Counted from the first letter of the stretch, positions 16,300-23,711 are shown. The stretch is 34,991 bases of DNA from Patescibacteria group bacterium (GCA_016176685.1 JACOWS010000005.1:1-34991); one strand, 5' to 3'. Numbers and translations are program-made. The notes: generated from the sequence alone by a model not told the origin.

Positions 16300-17952
16300 A
16301 TGCATGTGGAAGAGCGGATGCTCGGCGACTTTCTGGTAGACCGCGGACTCTTGTCGCGCCGCAGTATAGACGATGCGCTTAAGAGGGCGGGAGGCACGCC
16401 GCTCTACGAGGCACTGCAAGGGCTGGGGTTAGTAGACGAAGATGAGCTGCGCCGCGCCGCGGCACACGCCATGGGCGTCACGTTTGTGGAGTTTGCGCGG
16501 CACGAGATAGAGCAAGAGGCGCTGTTTCTCATCCCCGAGCCGCTTGCTCGCGCACGCAACATGCTGGCCTACCGGCTTGGCGAGCAGGGGCTCGAGGTCG
16601 CACTGCTCGACCTTGCCGACCTTGCGGCGCTCGAGCCACTGCACCTCTCCCACAGGGTACTGCCGCGGCTTACCTCGCGGCACTCGCTCACGCACGGGCT
16701 CTTGCATTATCAAAAATTATTGAAGGAAAAATTTGCCGCAGTCTTGGTACATAGCGGCGATGCGGTCGAGGCGCTTTTGCACCACGCGCTCCTTTCCCGC
16801 GCGCACGGGGTCCACATCGACCTTAAAACTACCGGCGCTCTGGTGCGCTACCGCATTGGCCACGCGCTCGAAGACGCGATGGAGTTGCCCGCGCACATCG
16901 GCCAAGCCCTTGCCGACAAACTTAAACTGCTCGCAAAGCTCTTGCCCGCATCGCGCGCAATGCAAGAAGGCCGATTTAAGATTGAAAAAAATGGTGAGCG
17001 ATACGCGGTGCACGTCTTTGCCGGCCCGCGGGTAGATGGCCTGCCTGTGGGCAATGCAGGCGAGCGCATTACCTTGCGCTTGGCGCGCGAGTCCGCGGGG
17101 CACGGGGGCTTTACGCTTGAATCACTTGGTTTACGCGGCAAGGCACTCGAGGATGTGTACGCCGCGCTGTTTGGCAGGCCCGGCTTGGTGGTGGTCGCGG
17201 GCCCTAAAAAATCAGGTGTGAGTACGCTGCTCTACACGCTGCTCGACCTGCTTAACGCACCTGCACGCACCGTAGCCACCGTGGAAGAAACAATCGAGCA
17301 TCGCCTGCCGCATGTGATGCAGGTAGAGATAGATTCGGCCGGCGGTGTGGACACCGCCGCCTCTCTGCGCGCGGTACTCAAGCAAGACCCCAGCGTAGTG
17401 ATGGTCGCCAACCTTCGCGATAGCAGGGTAGCCGCACTCGCGGCTTCGGCCGCATCGTGCGGCGTCATGGTTGTTGCAGGGCTTGAGGCCAACTCTGCAT
17501 CGGAGGCAGTGGAGAGGCTGCTTGGGTTGGGGGTGCCGCCGCTTACGCTTGCATCCACACTGCGCGCGGTGGTGTCTACCCGCCTGGTGGAGAAGTTGCC
17601 AGAAGGTGCCGCGCGCACACCGCTTGCCCGCGCCGACCTTGCCGTGTTTGAACCGTATGCCGACTTCGGCCGAGTGCTCGCGGCCCTTAAAGAAGAGGGG
17701 CTGGTGGAGAAGGGGTCGCAATGGAAGGATCTGGTCTTTGGTGTGGGGGCGGGGGATGGCGTAGTGGGGCTCCAGGAGGTCATGCCCATAACCGAGCCCA
17801 TAAAAGAGCTTATATTGCGGGGCGCCGGGGCAGAGGAGATTGAGCAAGTGGCAAAGACAGAGGGGATGCTTTCTATACTAGAAGACGGGCTATGTAAGGC
17901 CGCAGAAGGAATAACCAGTATCGAGGAGGTATCTCGGCTCTTTACCGAGTAA
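16300..17952 (+). CDS. PilB/GspE-type secretion ATPase homologue with degenerate nucleotide-binding motifs
   Basis: GspE-N-like region, RFKIEKNGERYAVHV, GPKKSGVSTLLYTLLD, LRAVLKQDPSVVMVANLRDSRVA; Walker A Lys replaced by Val. Confidence 0.85.
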   Translation: MHVEERMLGDFLVDRGLLSRRSIDDALKRAGGTPLYEALQGLGLVDEDELRRAAAHAMGVTFVEFARHEIEQEALFLIPEPLARARNMLAYRLGEQGLEVALLDLADLAALEPLHLSHRVLPRLTSRHSLTHGLLHYQKLLKEKFAAVLVHSGDAVEALLHHALLSRAHGVHIDLKTTGALVRYRIGHALEDAMELPAHIGQALADKLKLLAKLLPASRAMQEGRFKIEKNGERYAVHVFAGPRVDGLPVGNAGERITLRLARESAGHGGFTLESLGLRGKALEDVYAALFGRPGLVVVAGPKKSGVSTLLYTLLDLLNAPARTVATVEETIEHRLPHVMQVEIDSAGGVDTAASLRAVLKQDPSVVMVANLRDSRVAALAASAASCGVMVVAGLEANSASEAVERLLGLGVPPLTLASTLRAVVSTRLVEKLPEGAARTPLARADLAVFEPYADFGRVLAALKEEGLVEKGSQWKDLVFGVGAGDGVVGLQEVMPITEPIKELILRGAGAEEIEQVAKTEGMLSILEDGLCKAAEGITSIEEVSRLFTE

Positions 17953-18018
17953 AAATAGCAAAAATAGGCGAAATATCCTTATTTTAAGGTGTTTTTTGTA
18001 TATTTTGTGCCTATTTGC

Positions 18019-18047
18019 TTGACAAATGTCAAGATTGGGTGTATACT
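18019..18047 (+). promoter_or_regulatory. Sigma70 promoter TTGACA-17-TATACT, -35 within palindrome TTGACAAATGTCAA
   Basis: Near-consensus -35/-10 with 17-nt spacing. Confidence 0.85.
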
Positions 18048-18104
18048 AGTAACAGATACTTCAGCATAGGGTAGGTCGCAGCTCGGGGTCCCAAAGAGAG
18101 GGGC

Positions 18105-18133
18105 TTGACAAGAAAGACCGACTATGCTATACT
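18105..18133 (+). promoter_or_regulatory. Second sigma70 promoter TTGACA-17-TATACT
   Basis: Near-consensus with 17-nt spacing; GACTATGCTATA shared with 6429-6440. Confidence 0.85.
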
Positions 18134-18139
18134 AAAAAA

Positions 18140-18290
18140 AGTTAACGTCGAGGCACCCTAAAATAGTTTGAACGGAAACAGTCTTTTAGAGGAAGGTTGT
18201 GACCTAGAGCAAGCTCTATATATAGATATAGAAAAGCGGCCGGGAAACACTCTTAACCTTAAAGAGCAGTTTCTCGGCCGCTTTTCTTGT
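18140..18290 (+). ncRNA. Candidate structured small RNA or leader
   Basis: Downstream of promoter; CTAAAA/TTTTAG, AGGT-tgtg-ACCT, TAGAGCAAGCTCTA, then 18-bp hairpin GAAAAGCGGCCGGGAAAC/GTTTCTCGGCCGCTTTTC; no obvious ORF. Confidence 0.5.
18231..18290 (+). terminator. Terminator-like hairpin followed by CTTTTCTTGTT
   Basis: 18-bp stem 18231-18248 / 18269-18286 with one G-T wobble; weak U-run. Confidence 0.6.
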
Positions 18291-18486
18291 TAAGAGAAGT
18301 GCGGGAGCGAAAACAAATTAAACAATGTCGCTCTCCCGCTTCTCTCCGCAAGAGAGAACAAATAGTTAGTACATTCGTTGGAAGCAAGCATAACCACCTT
18401 GTTTCCAAAAATGTCCTCGCTACGACAGTATGTGCAGTCGGTGAGTGGGACGGAACTTTGACAGATGAATAGCAGCAAGGAGCAAA

Positions 18487-18651
18487 GTGAAAAAACTGCT
18501 CGCAAGAGCGATCACAATGTTGTTCCTCGTTGCCGGACTGACTTCACCTAGGTCGGTACGGTACGAGGGATCGCATCCCGCGCGTGTCGATGTTCTTCGC
18601 CCCGATTGGCGGGGCACTCAATGGAGGAAAAAATGTCGAAAAAAGTTGTAA
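18487..18651 (+). CDS. Small putative secreted/membrane protein (GTG start): MKKLLARAITMLFLVAGLTSPRSVRYEGSHPARVDVLRPDWRGTQWRKKCRKKL
   Basis: AAGGAG 4 nt upstream of GTG; signal-peptide-like N-terminus; not in the ORF track. Confidence 0.5.
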   Translation: MKKLLARAITMLFLVAGLTSPRSVRYEGSHPARVDVLRPDWRGTQWRKKCRKKL

Positions 18652-18749
18652 GAGAAAATTCTTGGGCCGAGGCATTTATTGCCTTGGCCGTCGGCATCGC
18701 CATCGCCATCGCCATCGCGGCGACGTTTTACCTCTCCTTCCCCCACTAA
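18633..18749 (+). CDS. Small single-TM protein MSKKVVRENSWAEAFIALAVGIAIAIAIAATFYLSFPH
   Basis: GGAGG upstream; TM helix; overlaps end of previous ORF by 19 nt. Confidence 0.55.
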   Translation: MSKKVVRENSWAEAFIALAVGIAIAIAIAATFYLSFPH

Positions 18750-18765
18750 TAAATGTGGGGGAAGC
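18737..18765 (+). repeat. Hairpin CTTCCCCCAC-taataaat-GTGGGGGAAG straddling the small ORF stop codon
   Basis: Perfect 10-bp inverted repeat. Confidence 0.8.
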
Positions 18766-18991
18766 CGGCGAGCGTGACTTGGTTGTCGCGCTCGCCAAAA
18801 GGTTTTTGAGCGAAACCTTTTCAAAAAATTCGCTCCTTTATACCCCCAACGAGCACAGTGCTGGGAAGGGGTTTGAGTAAAAAGTTAACCCGCCCGCGCC
18901 TGGGGCAGAAAATACAGGCCAAGGCAGGTAGTAGCGCACCTGCCGAAAGGAGACTCTCACTGAAGCCAAGCGGCTGAGAGAGTTTAAAGAG

Positions 18992-19246
18992 ATGTATACA
19001 CCCAAGACAATTTTGCGCGCTGCCCTCCTGTTCGAGGGCGAGCAGGCCATGGGCCTGCTCGCGGCCGAGCACGGCTGCCAGGCCCTTGCCGCGGAGATTC
19101 TCCGCGGCGAGCGGCCGGCGCAATCGCGCCGGCCGCTCATGGCGGCCGAGCAGGCCGCCCGCGTGGCGGCCCTGCGTGCCGCCCGCGCCGCCGAGAAGGC
19201 GGCGTTCGCCGCCAATTTGGTGGCGCTCAAGGCCAAGTACAATTAG
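18992..19246 (+). CDS. Orphan Ala-rich 84-aa protein, coding sequence tiled with hairpins
   Basis: Open frame MYTPKTILRAALLFEGEQAMG...; several perfect inverted repeats within the ORF. Confidence 0.6.
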   Translation: MYTPKTILRAALLFEGEQAMGLLAAEHGCQALAAEILRGERPAQSRRPLMAAEQAARVAALRAARAAEKAAFAANLVALKAKYN

Positions 19247-19337
19247 GCCCCTTGAGCGAAGAGGTTGAAAGGTCCTCTTAAAAAACTTTCACGCTACGCA
19301 CTCCGGCGGGGGAGGAGTGCAAATAAGGAGAGACGCC

Positions 19338-19427
19338 ATGTACATGGTTCTCCCAAATGGCTTGGTGGTTCCTGTGACCACCAAGCACGAGGCGGCCAAG
19401 GTCGCCTCGACCGAACGCGCTCGTTGA
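19338..19427 (+). CDS. 29-aa orphan protein MYMVLPNGLVVPVTTKHEAAKVASTERAR
   Basis: AAGGAG 10 nt upstream; three back-to-back hairpins in 90 nt. Confidence 0.45.
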   Translation: MYMVLPNGLVVPVTTKHEAAKVASTERAR

Positions 19428-19822
19428 GCGTGTTCGGGCACCCAAGCTCTCTGTGCAAAACGGCTTGGTAGTTTGTAGGTTCTTCGGGAAGGAAGAGATA
19501 CCGAAGTATGGAGGCGACAAGTGGTTACTGTCGTCGCCTCTCTTGAGCTCATCATTAAAATTAATGACGGTTTCAAGAGGGGTTGTGTAAAAAAGCAATC
19601 CCTAAAGTTCCGATTTGCTGGCCCTAACACAAGTCGCCACCCACTGTATTCGTGGGAGGTTGCGGCAACTCCGGCAAATCGATGCTTCTGTTAGTAGTGT
19701 GTGCGTAATCTCCATGACCACTCCTGGAAAGGAGCGGCTCTTGCCTGTCGATACGGAGGCAAGTCCTACGGGAGACCCACTAGCCGTGGCATTCCCGCTG
19801 CGGCAAATTCATGGAGAGCGAG

Positions 19823-20257
19823 ATGACCACCAAGCATTTCTTTTATTCGGTGGGGGCTAACACCCCGAAGTCTGGTTTGAATTACCTCACCCACTCCGGA
19901 AGAGTGTGGTGGGACGGCAGCCGTGAGGCTACCGTCAATGCGGCGCAGGCCGCACTTGCGGCCTATGATGTGGCAGGAAACTGCCACGCACGGGCTATTG
20001 AAGTTGAGGTCTCGGAAGAGATCGGGTTGATCTCACGGATCAACGTATGTGATCTCCGCTCGATGTCTCGCGACATCGAGTCGGAAGACCGCCGCGACTG
20101 GTGGGTCGGCGGCCACGAGGTCGCCGACCCGAAATGGGCCCAGGTCGACTCAGTAAGAGTCGACCACCCACAACAGGGCTACCCGTACGAGTGGGAGCTC
20201 AGAGTGGGAGGCAGGCTCGAGCCTGAACCTCCCACCCTTATTGACGGCGAGGACTAA
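19823..20257 (+). CDS. Orphan hypothetical protein (144 aa), hairpin-tiled
   Basis: MTTKHFFYSVGANTPKSGLNYLTHSGRVWWDG...; GGAG upstream; about ten local inverted repeats. Confidence 0.65.
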   Translation: MTTKHFFYSVGANTPKSGLNYLTHSGRVWWDGSREATVNAAQAALAAYDVAGNCHARAIEVEVSEEIGLISRINVCDLRSMSRDIESEDRRDWWVGGHEVADPKWAQVDSVRVDHPQQGYPYEWELRVGGRLEPEPPTLIDGED

Positions 20258-20330
20258 ACCAACCCTCGCCGTTTCGGTGATTGGAGCACCGTAAAAACTC
20301 CAAAAGAAGTTCTTCGTTCGAATTCACTTC

Positions 20331-20516
20331 GGCGGGTGCACGAGGTCCAAACCTTCCGCACCCGCCCCCTTTCAAGCGCTTTAGGCCCTAGGCCTAGAGT
20401 ATTTGAAAGGGGAACTTATTCTCCTCTTGCATGACACTTGCACACCCAGGTGTCGTGCGGGCGCGGCGGCTGTCTAGTAACTAATACGGTAATGCGTATA
20501 GCGAACGGCAGCCGCC
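20331..20516 (+). ncRNA. Candidate structured 3' RNA of the orphan island
   Basis: GGCGGGTGC/GCACCCGCC, CCCTTTCAA/TTGAAAGGG, GGCGGCTG/CAGCCGCC stems in series; no convincing ORF. Confidence 0.4.
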
Positions 20517-20667
20517 GATGCCCTCTTTATGTTTGCTGCTGATGTAGCCCCCAGGGAGCTGTGAGTGGAATCCTCTACACTTCTATACGCTTAATGTAAA
20601 TCGCCTCGCGCGTTTTTACGCTGAGCTTGTTGAAGCGCCATTCGCAGCTCCGTGGCGACTACCCGCC

Positions 20668-20702
20668 CAAAAACCGCCTCCATTTCGGGGGCGGTTTTTA
20701 CG
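20668..20702. terminator. Bidirectional terminator-like hairpin AAAAACCGCC...GGCGGTTTTT
   Basis: 10-bp stem with A/T runs. Confidence 0.85.
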
Positions 20703-20710
20703 TTGGGAGA

Positions 20711-20977
20711 TTAGCGGTAGACCTCATGGTCGCCCACGGCAAGCAATATCACTTCGCCTTTGCTTTTGTCAGTATAGGAAAACACAATGCGGTAACGATA
20801 GTTGACCGAAAAACCACGCCGACCCGCGAGAGGCCCTTTAAGTTTGTGCACATGAAGCCACTCATGATTCATTGTGTTTTTGAAGTCCTCTATTCTTTCA
20901 AATGCTTCGTGTTGAAGCGCGAGCGGAAGTTTCTTGAATTGTCGCCTAAACTGCGGGGACAAATGGACAAGCAACAT
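20711..20977 (-). CDS. RelE/YoeB-like toxin of a type II toxin-antitoxin system
   Basis: HLSPQFRRQFKKLPLALQHEAFERIEDF, LKGPLAGRRGFSVNYRYRIVFSY, VGDHEVYR. Confidence 0.85.
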   Translation of the reverse strand: MLLVHLSPQFRRQFKKLPLALQHEAFERIEDFKNTMNHEWLHVHKLKGPLAGRRGFSVNYRYRIVFSYTDKSKGEVILLAVGDHEVYR

Positions 20978-20980
20978 GAA

Positions 20981-21196
20981 TTAAAGGTCAAGTAGTTTCC
21001 GAAGGTCTCCCTTAAGAATTTTCCCTTCGGAAACTTCGCGTTCTGCACGCAGTACTGCCTCGACTGCTTCATCTTCGGCAAGTTTGTCGAGCGCTTTGCG
21101 CATGACCGCAGCGCGTGAGGAGCCGACCCCCTGTTTTACCAATGTATCGAGGCGGTCTTCATGGTCTTTGGACAACGGGACGGATATGGTGCTCAT
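20981..21196 (-). CDS. RHH-type antitoxin
   Basis: MSTISVPLSKDHEDRLDTLVKQGVGSSRAAVMRKALDKLAEDEA; immediately upstream of toxin. Confidence 0.8.
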   Translation of the reverse strand: MSTISVPLSKDHEDRLDTLVKQGVGSSRAAVMRKALDKLAEDEAVEAVLRAEREVSEGKILKGDLRKLLDL

Positions 21197-21298
21197 AAGA
21201 GTAAAAGTATGAATAATTAATATGAATTTATAGTACTCTTGCCGGTAGTGTGCGTCAAGCGGCTTTTTCGTTTCTGCGAGGATGCTATAGTAACGAGC

Positions 21299-22054
21299 AT
21301 GGCACGCAAGCGCCTCGTGGTTGGTAATTGGAAGTCCTATATAGAGTCGCCAAGCGAGGCACACGCGCTTGCTTTGGCTCTGCGCCGCAAGGCGAGAGCA
21401 CTCCCGGGGGTTGAGGTGTGGCTCGCGCCACCCTACCCGCTTTTGCCCGCGGTTGCCGAGGTGCTAGAGAGTTCTCCCATAAAAGTGGGTGCGCAAGCGC
21501 TCTCTGCAAGCCCCGGCGGCAAGCACACCGGCGAGGTCTCTGCGAACATGCTCAAACAAGTGGGCGCACAATTTGCCTTGGTGGGCCACTCGGAACGCAG
21601 GGCACAGGGCGAGGGCGACGAGCAGGTGCGCGCGCAACTTTTGCAGGCACTCCAAGCAAAACTTACGGCGGTGTTGTGTGTGGGCGAGCACGAGCGCCTG
21701 CAGGACGGCTCGCACTTTTCTTTTATTGAGCGGCAGCTTGTTGTCGCGCTTGACGCGCTCCCTCCTAAAGCAAAAGTAATTGTTGCCTACGAGCCCGTGT
21801 GGGCAATAGGGAAGAGTGCGGAAGAGGCGATGCAGCCGCAAGACCTTGAACAGATGGCGATTTTTATACGCAAAACTTTGGTCGAAACTTTGGACCGCAG
21901 CGCGGGGCTCAAGATACCTATACTCTACGGCGGCTCGGTCGAGTCCGCCAACACACACGCGCTTTTGATTGGGGGCGGCGTCAACGGTTTTTTGGTCGGG
22001 CACGCCAGCGTGGAAGCCGAACCATTTTTGGAAATTATAAAAGCATGCAAATAG
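21299..22054 (+). CDS. tpiA: Triosephosphate isomerase
   Basis: LVVGNWKSY, VGAQALS, ALVGHSERR, VAYEPVWAIG, LYGGSVES. Confidence 0.97.
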   Translation: MARKRLVVGNWKSYIESPSEAHALALALRRKARALPGVEVWLAPPYPLLPAVAEVLESSPIKVGAQALSASPGGKHTGEVSANMLKQVGAQFALVGHSERRAQGEGDEQVRAQLLQALQAKLTAVLCVGEHERLQDGSHFSFIERQLVVALDALPPKAKVIVAYEPVWAIGKSAEEAMQPQDLEQMAIFIRKTLVETLDRSAGLKIPILYGGSVESANTHALLIGGGVNGFLVGHASVEAEPFLEIIKACK

Positions 22055-22105
22055 CGTTTCAGAAAAAACCAACCCTGCAGGAAAGAAAAAACAAGCTGGG
22101 CTTTT

Positions 22106-23185
22106 ATGAACCTGCGAAGTATTAAAGAAGCCGATATCGGCGGCAAGCGCGTGTTGATGCGCGCCGACTTTGATGTGCCCCTGGAGGGCGGGCGAGTGGT
22201 AGACGACACGCGCATCCGCGCGGTACTGCCCACGCTCGAGCTTTTGCACGCGCGTGGTGCTGCTAAGATAATTTTATTGGCCCACCTGGGCCGCCCCGGG
22301 GGCAAGGCGATAGAAGGTCTGCGTGTCGCTCCCGTGGCCATGCGCCTGCACGAACTTACCCGCGTCCCGTTTGAGTTGCGGGAGAATCTGCGCTTCGACC
22401 CGCGCGAGGAGGCAAACAATGCAGGATTTGCAAAAGAATTAGCGGGCCTGGGCGACGTGTTTGTAAACGAAGCATTCGCCGACTCGCATCGTGCACACGC
22501 CTCTATTGTTGGAATACCAACATTTTTACCAAGCTACGCGGGCCTGCGTTTACAAGAGGAGGTTACACAACTCTCTCGCGCACTTACCCCGCCCAAAGGC
22601 GCGGTGGCCATCATTGGCGGTGCCAAGTTCGAAACAAAGGTGCCCCTCCTAACGGTACTTATAGAGCATTACACCCACATACTTTTGGGGGGTGCTTTGG
22701 GTAACGACATAATCAGGGCGCGCGGGTTCCCCGTGGGCGTGTCGACCGTTTCAGCTACGCCCGCTCCTGAAGTGCTAGCCAGAAGTGACCGCTTGCAGGT
22801 GTCTGAGGACGCAGTAGTCGCAGAAGCGGGTGCCAATGCCGAGCGCACTTGTTTGGTAAACGACATACGCGCAAACGAGCGCATCATAGACATCGGGCCG
22901 CGCACTCGCGCGGTGTGGGGCGAAGTGGTCTCGCACGCACCTTTTGTATTGTGGAATGGTCCGTTGGGTGTGTATGAAGAAGGATACAGAGATGGCACCG
23001 ACGCGGTTGCCGCCGCATTGGCAGATGCAAAGGTGCGCGCCGTGGTGGGCGGTGGCGACACCATTGCCGCACTTTCTAAACACTCGTTTGACCCGGCCAA
23101 AGTCTTCCTTTCAACTGGTGGTGGAGCGATGCTCGAGTTTTTGGCACGCGGCACTTTACCAGGCCTCGAGCCGCTGAAAGTGTAG
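22106..23185 (+). CDS. pgk: Phosphoglycerate kinase
   Basis: GKRVLMRADFDVPL, LLAHLGRPGG, VNEAFADSHRAHAS, AIIGGAKFETK, GGGDTIAAL, STGGGAMLEFL. Confidence 0.97.
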   Translation: MNLRSIKEADIGGKRVLMRADFDVPLEGGRVVDDTRIRAVLPTLELLHARGAAKIILLAHLGRPGGKAIEGLRVAPVAMRLHELTRVPFELRENLRFDPREEANNAGFAKELAGLGDVFVNEAFADSHRAHASIVGIPTFLPSYAGLRLQEEVTQLSRALTPPKGAVAIIGGAKFETKVPLLTVLIEHYTHILLGGALGNDIIRARGFPVGVSTVSATPAPEVLARSDRLQVSEDAVVAEAGANAERTCLVNDIRANERIIDIGPRTRAVWGEVVSHAPFVLWNGPLGVYEEGYRDGTDAVAAALADAKVRAVVGGGDTIAALSKHSFDPAKVFLSTGGGAMLEFLARGTLPGLEPLKV

Positions 23186-23193
23186 AGGAGCGG

Positions 23194-23260
23194 ACAAACC
23201 CCTGCAAAGAGAGTAGGACTTGGCCTAGCGGCCCGGAGCGCTCTCTTTGCAGGGGTTTGT
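23194..23260. repeat. Long palindrome, family B copy 1
   Basis: Arms ACAAACCCCTGCAAAGAGAG / CTCTCTTTGCAGGGGTTTGT (20 bp perfect) around 27-nt core TAGGACTTGGCCTAGCGGCCCGGAGCG. Confidence 0.95.
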
Positions 23261-23272
23261 TCGTGTAACAGA

Positions 23273-23632
23273 CTAGAGAGCCGCTCGCAGTTTTGCCGCG
23301 TTGCCCATGAGGTCATTCTTGTCGCCCACGACTCCACTTTCGGGGAAGACCCAAATATGCGCGTGGGCGACCTCGTCGCCCACAATTTTTGAAAGTATCC
23401 ACTGCGTATTAAATGCTTTGCGCTGTGCGAGCGCGATTTTCTTTACCACTTCGAAGTACGCGCCGACATCGGGGACATCCCACACCCATTGGATGTGTTT
23501 TTTTGGGACCACTTGGGCGTGGCCTGGCGCGTGCGGGCGGTTGTCGAGGAACGCCAAAAAATTTTCGTCCTCGTACACCTTGGAGGCGGGCACCTCCCCG
23601 GAAACGATTTTGCAAAAAATACAGTTATTCAT
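23273..23632 (-). CDS. HIT family protein
   Basis: MNNCIFCKIVSGEVPASKVYEDENFLAFLD, HAPGHAQVVPKKH; C-terminal HAHIWVFP replaces the usual HxHxHxxP. Confidence 0.9.
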   Translation of the reverse strand: MNNCIFCKIVSGEVPASKVYEDENFLAFLDNRPHAPGHAQVVPKKHIQWVWDVPDVGAYFEVVKKIALAQRKAFNTQWILSKIVGDEVAHAHIWVFPESGVVGDKNDLMGNAAKLRAAL

Positions 23633-23637
23633 GTCTT

Positions 23638-23711
23638 GGCTAAGCAAAAACCCTTCGTGCAGGAGTAGGGCTCCCGTTCATCTCTCCGGAGCGAAGGGTT
23701 TTTGCTTAGCC
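23638..23711. repeat. Long palindrome, possible diverged family B copy
   Basis: Arms GGCTAAGCAAAAACCCTTCG / CGAAGGGTTTTTGCTTAGCC (20 bp perfect), loop shares GAGTAGGGCT and CCGGAGCG with 23194 element. Confidence 0.85.

Noticed and set aside
20711-21196. Toxin-antitoxin pair as novel defence system
   Set aside because: Appears to be an ordinary RelE/RHH type II pair; listed only as features.
21464-22249. 261-aa minus-strand ORF
   Set aside because: Antisense to tpiA/pgk.
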